From: Amyelois transitella
Taxonomy: Eukaryota > Arthropoda > Insecta > Lepidoptera > Pyralidae
Direction: 5' to 3'
DNA length: 64,000 nucleotides
Assembly: GCF_032362555.1 (NCBI RefSeq)
Contig: NC_083519.1
Location: forward strand, 5,845,501-5,909,500
In this document: one piece after another, positions 39,601 to 47,500 of the stretch
Numbering within the stretch: the first letter of the stretch is position 1
Layout of the letters: the number at the start of each line of letters is the position of its first letter
Translations under genes and position numbers: made by a program
The notes under the pieces: generated by a model
Told to the model about the DNA's origin: nothing
Database searches by the model: none
The model's input: only the letters and a program-made list of their open reading frames with translations

Positions 39601-41469
39601 TGTGAGGAGTAACAAATGTAAACTCGTGTCAGGACACGTGACCTGATGGAAATTTTGAAGATTGGTTAGCCGCGGTGTTAGCATAGAAAAAAACATGTCA
39701 ATGGGTGTTAGTTACATTTTATATTCATGTTTTCACTTCTCTGCATACGCTATTGGAGTGCAGCCCGTTGATTGGCCTTTGGCCACTTTTATAACTAATT
39801 TCGAAATAAGATTTGTTTTTCTTCCTTCGAAATTGATTTCGGTAAAAGAATAATAATATTTGTAATCTCTGAATATGTGCAGCGTGGACGTGCCACGAGG
39901 GCGGCGCGGCGTGCGTGGTGTGGGCGGGGTCGAGCGGCGCGCTGGTGTCGTGCGGGCGGCGCGGCGACGTGCTGGTGTGGGACCTGCGCGCGCGCGCGCC
40001 GCGCCACAAGCTGCACGCGCACCACGCGCCCATCAAGTGCGTCGCGCTCGCGCCCAAGGAGGACGCCTACGCCATCGGCGCGGCGGACGGAGACATCAAG
40101 GTGACCTGACTCTATACGCCATTGTAAACTGTATGACTTCTAAACTGATCAAATATATTATTACTATTGGTTTATATTGAATATGACATATATACGCCTG
40201 TAGGCAGAAAGCAGAGCACTGATTAAAAAATTTAACACACTTGTAACGTTTTCATACACTAAGGACTAACGAGACAGAGCTTAATTATAATTGTAATTTT
40301 CGACCGCAGAAACATAGCAGACCTGTCTGTGAGGGTGCTAGTTCTTGGTTTTTAAAAGCAATACCATACGGTTTAGGCATAATGAGTAATGATGAAGTGA
40401 TTTGTACAGAAGTAGAAGTAGGTTTATATTTGACCGATCTCTTTTAACAGATGTGCAGTAATAAAATAAACTATAAATAAGGCTTTGCTTACTTTTGAGT
40501 AATTATGGCGAGGTATGCTGTATAACATACATTATTTCGCCTTTTCCCGAAGAAGTCAGAAGAGATAACGTATTTCTACTTGCCACGATCCCTGCATGTT
40601 TTTTTTTATGAACTTGCGTTCGTCTTTCTACTTGCCACGATCCCTGCATGTTTTTTTAATTAACTTACGTTCGTCTTTCTCCTTGCCACGATCCCTGCAT
40701 GTTTTTTTAATTAACTTACGTTCGTCTTTCTCCTTGCCACGATCCCTGCATGTTTTTTTAATTAACTTGCGTTCGTCTTTCTACTTGCCACGATCCCTGC
40801 ATGTTTTTTTTATTCATTTACGTTCCTCAGTCTTTTCAAATAAATTTGATTTGATTTTAGTTTGTAAATGTTTAATGTTAATATATGAGGTCAAAAGGTT
40901 TCAAAGGGAAGTTGGATAAAACAAACTCATAAAAGTGTTCTATGTTATAAAATACTACCACAGACATGATTTTTGAAATTTGCAATATTTTTCAAAGGTA
41001 TTCTCGATGTCTACGCACCAATTGCTTCACACGTTTGCCGGAGAACACGCAAGAAGTTCATTTTTCAAACACATTGGCCAGGGCGTCACACAAATACACA
41101 TTGGTAAGTGTTAATAAACTTAACTTTTACCATATGTTTAGACGATGGAATTTCGTGGGATATCAAAATATAGGTATAGCAAAAGCGAACAAATTCACTT
41201 TTCCATAATAAGACCGATCAACTAATTTTAATGAGATTTTTTTTTTACTTTTTACGAATATAAAAATATAAACAAAAAAAGCAGCCAGTTATCACTTATC
41301 ACATGCTTAGGTCGTTTAAATAATTTATATTTGTATGGTTTAATATTATGTTTTAATTTGTAATACAGACGCAGCCGGGCGGTTATTCTCGTGCGGCGCC
41401 GACGGAACCATGAAGGTGCGCAAGTTGCCTGAACGGGACCAAACCGCCATACACCATCCGCAGTACTAA
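3666..41469 (+). CDS. Rbcn-3A: Rabconnectin-3 alpha / DmX-like protein (5' end missing), 61 exons
   Basis: This is a giant WD-repeat protein of the DMXL1/DMXL2, Drosophila Rbcn-3A and yeast Rav1 family. In known members it works with Rbcn-3B/WDR7 to promote assembly and activity of the vacuolar H+-ATPase on endosomal and synaptic membranes, and in flies it is needed for Notch signalling. I joined 61 exons by family-conserved blocks and GT-AG sites. Every junction keeps phase, for 9375 coding bases (3124 residues plus TAA at 41467-41469). Landmarks are N-terminal WD repeats (about residues 1-1020), a Rav1p_C-like alpha-solenoid block (about 1353-1815), an acidic DWGAP...DDDDD segment (about 1974-2012) and a C-terminal beta-propeller (about 2806-3124). 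The first visible exon aligns near residue 100 of vertebrate DMXL2, so the start codon is not in view. Exon coordinates are given in the three block entries that follow. The exact starts of a few exons (for example 14498 or 14501) remain ambiguous. Confidence 0.95.
5150..5255 (-). repeat. Solo 3' tail of the RTE-like LINE
   Basis: On the minus strand this matches the last 100 or so bases of the LINE at 62460-63726 (the blocks giving MNVDEAKKVCRDRGKWKEVVSAYPSGKEA), with substitutions. It sits in the intron after exon 2. The rest of that intron (5256-6200) shows nothing I can name. Confidence 0.7.
6205..6560 (+). mobile_element. Probable non-autonomous Helitron-like relic
   Basis: The segment starts 'ATATAAAATTCTAGTGTGAC', continues with 'CTCCGAAACGGCTTGACCG' and ends 'CCGGGTCAGCTAGTATT'. 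A sequence of this form is a familiar lepidopteran repeat with a Helitron-like CTAG-type 3' end and no terminal inverted repeats. No transposase remains. A reverse-orientation partial copy lies at about 56790-56945. Classification is from memory of the family; a MITE or other repeat class is possible. Confidence 0.45.
6561..7770. other. Intron 2 remainder with further degenerate repeats
   Basis: About 6570-6790 looks like another old dispersed repeat ('GACCGAGCGAACAAAGCGCG', with a GTACGTACGT stretch). About 7020-7140 is a diverged minus-orientation copy of the (TATG)-tailed short repeat ('CACGTCTACATCC...GGGGTAGACAGAGC'). The rest is AT-rich and unassigned. Confidence 0.5.
12137..12215 (+). 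repeat. Decayed partial copy of Rbcn-3A exon 11 in the following intron
   Basis: The copy resembles the 3' part of exon 11 (11950-12046) and its donor region. 'AGATGCCA' and the 13-base run GTGCGACATCGGA are shared, followed by the diverged CCTGTCGTGCTAG|GTGGTCAC against CCCGTCGTGCCAG|GTGATCAT in the true exon. About 25-30 bases of the exon are missing from the copy. It cannot replace the exon. Confidence 0.75.
14810..14931 (+). repeat. Decayed copy of Rbcn-3A exon 15 in the following intron
   Basis: This aligns along its whole length with exon 15 from about 14576 to just past the donor at 14694. It includes an exact 29-base run starting GAACTGGCACGAG and ending CCTCATCT. Scattered substitutions elsewhere turn the TGG of NVAW into TGA, and the donor is now GGTCAG-like. 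It is a dead exon duplicate. Confidence 0.9.
15358..15655 (+). repeat. Short (TATG)n-tailed retroposed repeat, plus orientation
   Basis: The repeat starts 'GTGCCGTGTGGTTCCC' (this start is duplicated in tandem here), runs through 'GATGTCGTAAAAGGCGACTA', 'TAGCAACCTGTCACTATTTG' and 'GGCTCTGTCTACCCCGCAAG', and ends in GTATGTATGTATGTAT. It is a full-length member of the most abundant repeat of this window. I see no tRNA-like promoter boxes, so I call it SINE-like only because of its size and 3' tail. Confidence 0.8.
16497..16749 (-). repeat. Short (TATG)n-tailed retroposed repeat, minus orientation, next to exon 17
   Basis: This is the same family as at 15358-15655, in the opposite orientation in the same intron. 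It is flanked by AACCACAT at 16495-16502 and 16750-16757. This possible 8-base target duplication partly overlaps the tail repeat. The element ends 38 bases before Rbcn-3A exon 17 (16788). Between the two copies (15656-16496) I see only AT-rich unassigned sequence. Confidence 0.8.
19088..19132 (+). repeat. Short decayed copy of part of Rbcn-3A exon 22 in the following intron
   Basis: An exact 17-base run (TACGAGCAGCAACTACG) at 19112-19128 repeats 18933-18949 in exon 22. The bases before it (TCATTC...GAACTA) also correspond to the exon. It sits about 70 bases beyond the donor. Confidence 0.65.
21075..21215 (+). repeat. Solo 3' tail of the RTE-like LINE, with (TATG)n
   Basis: This matches 63605-63725 closely (GAGAGTTATGAATGTGGATG ... 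CCTCCGGGAAAGAGGCGTGA) and ends in TATGTATGTATG. It lies just upstream of Rbcn-3A exon 27 (21249). Confidence 0.8.
23545..23655 (+). repeat. Internal fragment of the RTE-like LINE
   Basis: This resembles 63290-63400 of the LINE, around 'GAGTGACAGGATAAGGAAC' and 'GATAAGGGAATATTGTGATG'. It lies in the intron after exon 30 and is old and non-coding. Confidence 0.6.
25230..25335 (-). repeat. Solo 3' tail of the RTE-like LINE
   Basis: This is a minus-orientation match to the same LINE tail ('CACTTGCCACGATCTCTGCA', 'CTTCATCCACATTCATAACT'), in the intron before exon 34. Confidence 0.7.
26637..26715 (+). repeat. Possible decayed copy of parts of Rbcn-3A exon 37 in the following intron
   Basis: The exact 15-base run GACACAATATGCCGG at 26691-26705 repeats exon bases 26583-26597. 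Just upstream, 'AGTCTAGGCGGTTGGGTAG' resembles 'AGTCCAGGCGGTAGATTG' of the same exon. The two blocks keep the exon order with material lost between them. Confidence 0.5.
27985..28115 (+). repeat. Diverged copy of the (TATG)-tailed short repeat
   Basis: 'CTTTTAGGCGATAGGCAAG', 'GGTCACTATTTAAATCTCA' and 'GTTAGCTCTGT' match the family in order, with many changes. It lies just upstream of Rbcn-3A exon 40 (28133). Confidence 0.55.
30497..30570 (+). repeat. Partial copy of Rbcn-3A exon 45 in the following intron
   Basis: A 25-base exact run at 30533-30557 (CACGCGCGGCTGTTCGG then GGCGGCG) repeats 30424-30448 of exon 45, which ends at 30483. The GC-rich bases before it (CTGCTGCGGCCGCGCTAGC) may also derive from the exon. 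Because the exon itself is simple and GC-rich, part of the match is low-complexity. Confidence 0.65.
31028..31198 (+). repeat. Two decayed copies of Rbcn-3A exon 46 in the following intron
   Basis: The first copy (31028-31151) follows exon 46 from the REKRALL region to the PPMCSI region, with shared blocks GAAACGAGCATTAC, CCGACCTACCGAGAA and ATTCGT.CCGCCGA. The second, shorter copy (31152-31198) begins with TCTCTCCGCGAGAAA, again as in exon 46 (about 30862). Both carry in-frame stops and small deletions. Confidence 0.85.
31312..32633 (-). mobile_element. mariner element with intact transposase ORF
   Basis: This element of about 1.32 kb lies in the intron between Rbcn-3A exons 46 and 47. Imperfect terminal inverted repeats are visible: the left end (31312-31340) and the reverse complement of the right end (about 32606-32633) share 20 of 28 bases when aligned, including GTCA and AAAGTA. 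A TA dinucleotide lies at each edge (31310-31311 and 32634-32635), as expected for mariner target duplication. The exact left edge could be 31312 or 31315. The right end stops 37 bases before the acceptor of exon 47. Confidence 0.85.
31364..32437 (-). CDS. mariner (DD34D) transposase
   Basis: This is a 357-residue Tc1/mariner-superfamily transposase, the usual mariner length. The ATG at 32437-32435 gives MDKNIEQRVCLKFC; the frame is open a further 25 codons upstream, but those residues are hydrophobic and unlike the family. An N-terminal helix-turn-helix region includes RAYEWYKAFKSGRDV and the linker LPRSGRPSTS. A second HTH region is followed by the catalytic triad: D in VTGDETWVYEFD, D in HHDNAPSH, and D in PDMAPADFF with 34 residues between the last two (DD34D). 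WVYEFD and the triad are intact, so the enzyme could be active. The product would cut and paste DNA at TA sites using the terminal repeats just outside the ORF. It is transcribed opposite to the host gene. Annotation pipelines often mislabel such ORFs as SETMAR. Confidence 0.93.
   Translation of the reverse strand: MDKNIEQRVCLKFCIANGISCSESLKMLQKAYGESTLSKTRAYEWYKAFKSGRDVMEDLPRSGRPSTSATEVNIAKVKEIVTENPHSTLREIATELSVSHESIRTILTNNLSMKHVAARLVPKDLNFFQKLNRMRVAEDMLERVNSDPTFMKRIVTGDETWVYEFDMQTSQQASEWRLPTEPKPKKPRQSRSKVKVMLTVFFDYRGVVHSEFLPEGQTVNKEYYLSVMRRLREQIRRKRPDLWKENSWILHHDNAPSHKAIIVNEFLTKHSTNTIEQPPYSPDMAPADFFLFPKLKLPLRGTRFQSVEDIKENSRRELTSIPETAFKKCFDDWIIRWRKCIVSKGAYFEGDKINLDE
35160..35335 (+). repeat. 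Solo 3' tail of the RTE-like LINE
   Basis: This matches 63545-63720 ('GATCAAATTAAGGACGTTC', 'GCCGAGCTTGCATGAAGAGA', 'GTAGTCTCTGCCTACCCCTT') with small deletions. It lies in the intron before exon 52. Confidence 0.75.
35911..37633. other. Large intron before Rbcn-3A exon 54
   Basis: This is 1.7 kb of AT-rich intron. No transposon with recognisable coding sequence was found. A possible 32-base pseudo-exon at about 36949-36980 was considered and rejected. Confidence 0.5.
40573..40840 (+). repeat. Minisatellite, about 51-base unit, five copies, derived from a LINE 3' tail
   Basis: The motif TTGCCACGATCCCTGCATG recurs at 40580, 40632, 40683, 40734 and 40785 (spacing 52, 51, 51, 51), separated by T-runs and ACTTACGTTCGTCTTTCT. 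The motif is the reverse complement of the ATGCAGAGATCGTGGCAAG region in the 3' tail of the RTE-like LINE. Because the unit is 51 bases, frames stay open through it and mimic a repetitive protein. Confidence 0.9.
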
Positions 41470-43665
41470 ATACCACCACCACTACCACGACGGCTACCAT
41501 CTCATACCCAAACAGATAATACAATAGTTCGTTGAAACAAAAAAAAAATACAACTAAATGCCTTTAAAATTGTAAATTATTTTAATAAAAAGAAAATGTT
41601 ACGTCACTTCGATCCGATAAGTCCTATCTTTCTTCCTATCGTCTTTATAAATCCCCATTTTTGCCGCCTTTAAAAGCCGTCGAGTCAAACCAGTTAATCC
41701 AACGAGCAAATGCCATTTAATAGTTGGTTCTGAGCTTGGTCGTTATTGTAGAAGGCGAGGTGGAGTTAACGTTCCGACCTTGTGTCTCTTGTGATGTATT
41801 TATCGTTGTTGCTATTCAAATGATGTTATGAGTATGATTATTATTATACGCCGTTAGACTAGTCACTGGGTAGGCGATGTTGTATTTTATATTGTATTTA
41901 AAACGTTAATGAATCTTTAGTTATTTTTTTAGTGTGAAATATTCGCTATTTTAATTCGTAGTAGATGATTTTAAATAATTTATTTATTCGCACTTGCTGT
42001 TAGACAATTTATAAGGTCCCACGGCAGTGGCTGGCCTAAATTAAATAATATGTATACAGATGGTGTAGTAGATGATATTTTAGCGTAACTATGTACGAAG
42101 TGGATTGTATTTAGTATTGATAAAGTGCAATAAATCTAACACGATCGCTAACTTATGAATCCGACTGCTGACGATGTCGCGCCTTTACCTAGAACAGTTT
42201 AGCCCTTCGAAATGTTAAGCTTACGACGAGAGTTCATATTGTATCTTGTTGACGCATAATAAATATTTTATCGAGCATTATATTACCTTGTGTAAATCTT
42301 GTTGGCTTACGTGTAATGTTTAATCACAATAACTTGTCGTGTTTTATCTGCATGTTACTACATAATATAATCGAAGTCGCACACGTCATTCTAGAATTAA
42401 GTACTTTTATCTAAATGTGATGTATTCGAGATTACGTATTGAGTTTCAGAAGCCTGTGAGCGTTCTCTTGAGCAATAATGTTACTATTTATTGTAGACGT
42501 TTTTTTCTTCTCTTGCAGTATTAACATAATAATATCAATAAACGGAGGCTGCGATACTGAATCCGTAACTGTTAGTCTACAATGTCACATTCAAAGTTAT
42601 ATTATTATTGTAAGTTTCAGGCGAATGTGCTTGTGATAAAATCGATGGCAGTCTTGTTTGCCATTATATTCCAATAACTAAATTATATTATTTTTATTCG
42701 GTATTTTATTTAGTCATTATTCTGGCTTACCTTTTTTGCATGTTTTATTTCCATGAACTTTTTTCCTTACTATAAAATTATGCATGGTTTATTCACTGTC
42801 GCTTGTTTATTTACCTATAGCGACCGTATTATATCTACTTATTTCTCTCTTGCACGCGTTTGTAGTGTCGCCTGACTATAGGCAACTGTTTATAAATTGA
42901 AAAAGAAAAGCAATCAAACGTAAATATTGATGCCGCTGTTATATTCTTCGAAGTTAATACAGTTTCTACTTACGCTTGTTAAAGTATTTAGATAATGGAT
43001 AACTATCCTGTCCTTTCAAAAGACATTGGTTCGTTGTTTTTGTTTGATATACTATTATATTGTTTAGGTTAGTGTTTAGTATTATTATTAAACACCAAAG
43101 TTATCCAATGTTTTCCTAATACTTGGAATAAATTAATAGTCGAACGTAAGTTACCGAAAACATTTGGCTTTATTTATGAAAATTTGCACAATAGGATAGA
43201 CAATTCAAATCCAAGTTTTTCCATATGAACAATGCAGCAAACAAGGATTATTAAACAGATAAATTTGAATATTATCTGTCTAGTAGGTAGACGAATAAAG
43301 TTTCTGTCTGCTCTAATTATGCAATATCTATCTATGCCATACATATTTTATTGATAAAATGAAAGACCTACTTTTTACATTTTATAATTGCAAAGTATTT
43401 GAAATTGTTAAATTTAAAAACATTTCTTCGTTTTAGAAAATATGTCACTCTTTTCTAGTACATATATTATTTTACTTGGTTTTCTTGCAATCACAGATAA
43501 TGTCAATTTCCGATTACCTATACAATGTTAGAACAATAAAACCACCCTGCACATAATGTTATCATTATTCAATTGTCGATGATGTTTATATTTAAATGCT
43601 TATTTTGTTTTATTTATGATGGAAACATTAAAATAAAGGTTAACTCAGTAAAAATAAGTCTTCTC
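41470..43665 (+). other. Presumed 3' UTR and downstream region of Rbcn-3A
   Basis: No coding potential is seen after the stop. Candidate AATAAA signals occur near 42130, 42260 and 43130, and the last near 43634. The 3' end cannot be fixed from sequence. The region faces the 3' end of the isoleucyl-tRNA synthetase gene, so the two genes are convergent. Confidence 0.5.
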
Positions 43666-44340
43666 ATTTTATTTTATTTCCTACCCTACTAAAAATACGA
43701 ATGTAAGATAAGGTTTTTCCGTCTATGGTTTTAAAAAGCTGCAAAGAAATGAATAGCTGAAAGCGGAGCCTAACTAGCTCTTACAAACATACAAACCTAC
43801 AAACTTTTGCATTTATATTGGTACATATGAATGTTCTAGGGGAAGGCGTTCATGGGGCCGAATACAACATCAAGACGCCTTGATAAATCATAGGGATACG
43901 TTAACGGACAGTCCACCACAGCTGCCAAACTATTGCCAGGGAGGGATTTACTTAGTTTGGGTCATGTGGATGGGATATTAGTGGACAGGAGTGCTGGGCT
44001 ATGGCGAGAGATAAGGCCATCTGCTTCAAAAATCTCACATAATTTGAACAGGCAGTTGGTGACTCGCTGCTCATTGGCTAAACAACAGCCTTTGGGCAAC
44101 CAAAGCTACCTTGCGGCGGCCAGGGCGCAACATGTTTAAATCAGCTATAGGATGCAGATACCACCGTGCTACATTTCCCGCTATTAAGTGAAATAAACTT
44201 CCATCCTAGAGCATAAGATCTGCTTTTGCCACCCCACTCTGGCCGGTCACGGCAGGAATTAAAAAATTGAGGCTGGTTGCGGACAGACGCGTTTTTACAC
44301 CGCCGAAACATACAAAAAATTATGAGACTCGAGAGCAAAG
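43666..44340. other. Intergenic stretch, possibly old repeat
   Basis: Between about 43840 and 44340 the base composition is richer in GC than the surroundings, with short open frames on both strands and no recognisable domain. It has the look of a degenerate repeat, but I cannot name a family. Confidence 0.35.
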
Positions 44341-44379
44341 CCCCGGGAATTAAAAATACCTTTATATATCTGTAATCAA

Positions 44380-44385
44380 TTTATT
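44380..44385 (-). terminator. Candidate polyadenylation signal of the IleRS gene
   Basis: TTTATT on the plus strand is AATAAA on the minus strand, about 160 bases past the stop codon at 44548-44550. Other A-rich signals lie closer to the stop, so the choice is tentative. Confidence 0.4.
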
Positions 44386-44547
44386 TAAATAAATTAAGTC
44401 ACAAAAGCTAGTAACAAAACAAAGCTCTATAATCGTGTTATTATTTTACAGGTAACAAAATGGTTCCTTTGCTCAAAGAAAAAGTTACATACTATTTTTT
44501 AGGTGATCACACCTCTTTCATTAAATAAAAAATAAAAGCAAGTTTTT

Positions 44548-47500
44548 TTAGAACATCTCAAGATTATTTATCTTGATGCCGAGGGTAGAAAGAAAATGCA
44601 CAGCTTTTTCTTTGTTCAGAGTTTTTCGTCCAACCGGATTCTCTAAGAATAAGGTGGCAGTTTTAGTGCCATTAGCGACATTAACAAATTTGCAAAAAGG
44701 GTTAGATTGAGTTTCAAATATTTTCGGTTTTGATAAGGACACTACAATAGTTTTTGCGTGCAAGTTTTTAAGGGTTTTTACTTCTTGCCCATCGCACCAT
44801 ATAGTGTATTTAATCCCATAAAGACCGAACAAGACATTTATTTCCTTGTAAAGTGTATCAACACTGATATCTTTATCGTGCCTATCTTTGAGCAATAAAG
44901 TAGCTTGATTGCTAGTGACGCCGAATCGTGGAGCTATATCTTGCAATACAATGTTGACCCAAGGTTTTACAGGAAGTTCTAATTCTTTTCTCCATGTTAT
45001 TACTAATTTCAATTGAGAGCCCTTTAATTCTTGGGTTTCCTCAATTATAATAGGTTTAGATGGTGGCATGTCTTCAATGGTCAATAAAGGAGCTTTAACA
45101 GTACTTTCAATAAATTCCCGATGAATTTTCAGTATACGCACGATGTCACTTGTTTTGTTAACAGAATAGTAAACATTTACTTCGTCAGTTGGCACCAAAT
45201 GTGCTTTCTTTCTCAATTTCTGAACTCTATTGATAATTTCTCTTGCGAATCCTTCGTCCAACATGTCTTGATCGGGTGTAACATTCAACAAAACTAGTAC
45301 ATCATTATCACTGTGGGCTTCATACTGGTCGTTGCCGGTAGCCTGGAATATAAATCTTATTTCCGAAACATCAATGCGCTGACCCACCAGTTCTACATAA
45401 CCATCGGTAACAATCTTTTCACACTGTGCATCGTTTAATTCCTTCAAAGCCTGAGTCACTGCCTTAAACTCGCCCTTTAGTCGAATACCAAGTAGTTTAT
45501 GATCGGGTTCGGCTCTTAATTTGATTCCATACTTTTCTTTGTCGCTGGTGACTTGGATCTTTCTTACATTCATTTCCTCTAAAACATATTTTTCCAAAGA
45601 CTTCACATCGTCTAAATAGGTTTTGTCACGATGAATAACAATCATCTCTGGCAAGGGATATTTAATAGGTATAGTTTTGCGATCTCTCAAAACTCTTCCC
45701 AGTTCAATGACAGATTGCATTCTTTGCACTGCCCTTTCAATATCGGTGTCTACGATATCCAGCTTTGGTTCTGGGATCATGTTGTAATGGACACTATCCA
45801 GGGAATCCCCTGGCAATAGCTGTCGCAGCACCTTGTACATTAGTTCAGTAAGATAAGGAGTGAATGGTGCCATTACCCTCGCCATATCAAATAATACACC
45901 AAACAATGTGTCCAAAGCAACCAGACAATCTTTTACTCCATTCTCACCCTTTAGCCTTTTCCTGTTCATCCTAACATACCAGTTCGTAAGATGATCTATG
46001 AACTTGGTAAGCCTGGGCACTACTGTGTACAAACGATATGCAGCCATTTCTTTTTTAACGAAGTTAATAAGAGATTGAGTGAAAGATGTAATCCATTTAT
46101 CCATCACATTTTCCCTTTGAGTTTTCTCATTGTACTTGTAATCGACTTTATCTTCTTGGATTATCCTTTCGACATTTTGCATTAGGAATCTAAATGCGTT
46201 ATACCAAGGAAGAAATACATCCTTGATAACATCTCTTACTCCTTCTTCCTTAAATCTGAGATTTTCTGCTTTCACAACTGGGGAGTTCACTAAGTAAAGT
46301 CTTAAAGCATCAGCACCATATTTATTAACGATTTCCATAGGGTCGGGATAGTTTTTCTTTCGTTTTGACATTTTTTGCCCGTCAGAAGCAAGAATCAAGC
46401 CATTAGCAATCAAATTTTTAAAAGGTGGCCTGTTGAACAGTGCTGTAGAAAGCACTATCAGTGTGTAAAACCAGCCTCTTGTTTGATCAATACCTTCAGC
46501 AATAAAATTGGCAGGAAAAATATCCTCAAACTCTTTCTTATTCTCAAATGGGTAATGGGACTGGGCATAAGGCATTGAACCCGACTCGAACCAACAATCA
46601 AAAACCTCTGGGACTCGCTTCAGCGGCGGGTGTCCAGGTCGAGATGACGGAATTTCCAAATGGTCAATGTTTTCTCTGTGCAAATCAGTGACTTGTTGCC
46701 CAGTCAAATTTTGCAATTCTTCTATGCTTCCAACACAAACAATTTCCTGCTTGTCACTAGACATCCAAAGTGGTATAGGTGTGCCCCAGTAGCGATTCCG
46801 ACTTATTGCCCAATCCCGAGCCTCCTTCAGCCAATTACCAAATCTTTTCTCTTTAACATATTCTGGAACCCAGTATGTAGCTTCACTGGATTTTAACAAG
46901 TCTTTACTCATTTGCTCCACTCTTACAAACCAAGAAGGCACAGCTTTGTAAATGAGAGGTGTTTCCGACCGCCAACAAAATGGATAACTGTGCTTTTCTT
47001 GGCTTACCTGTAGTACCCGATTACGCGCCTTCAAATTTGCAATTATATTTTTATCCGCGTCCTTCACATATTGATTAAGAAAATCTTTAACTGGCTCTGT
47101 AAACTTTCCACTGGCATCGACAGGGCATATGATGTCCTGGTCTCTCGTGATCACACCTGCCGCAAGACAAACGCGGAAATCGTCTTCGCCGAAGTATGGT
47201 GCCTGATGTACCACTCCGGTACCGGAATCTTCTGTGACGTAACTGTCAGTTAACACCCTAAACGCATTTGAGCATTGCTTGACAAAGTAATCAAAAATTG
47301 GTGTATATTTTGTACCCTTCAGTTTCTCACCTAGGAACTTCTCAACAATCTCAAAATCATCAACATTCTTGAAAATTACAGGAAACCTTGATTCTTGCAA
47401 AACATAACATGTGCCAGTTGCGTTTTCTTTAACTTTTACGTATGTCAATTTTGGATTTACACAGAGAGCGAGATTACTGGGTAAGGTCCAAGGAGTTGTT

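Larger units (their letters stand above)
32671..41469 (+). other. Rbcn-3A: Rbcn-3A exons 47-61: linker and C-terminal beta-propeller
   Basis: Exons: 32671-32792, 33254-33393, 33737-33899, 34234-34336, 34771-34953, 35376-35557, 35805-35910, 37634-37717, 38213-38273, 38528-38772, 39244-39313, 39390-39464, 39883-40100, 40998-41103, 41369-41469. Exon 47 is strongly acidic. WD blades are visible as LTGGADGSVQLWEW, VTRVRFSDYGNKFAAADADG, LVATAGHSSESKNVAIWDTL, GDVLVWDLRARAPRHKLHAH, AIGAADGDIK and LFSCGADGTMKVRKLP, as in other DMXL proteins. The stop is 41467-41469. Exon 54 (37634-37717) is 84 bases in phase 0-0, so it could be skipped without a frameshift. Exons 45 (in the previous block) and 59 are very GC-rich. 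Confidence 0.93.

Noticed and set aside
39725..40057. Minus-strand frame of 110 residues
   Set aside because: Shadow of the GC-rich Rbcn-3A exon 59.
40596..40919. Repetitive 107-residue open frame
   Set aside because: It is a by-product of a minisatellite whose unit is divisible by three.
43933..44338. Overlapping short frames on both strands near 44 kb
   Set aside because: No conserved motif, no splice context; more likely an old repeat.
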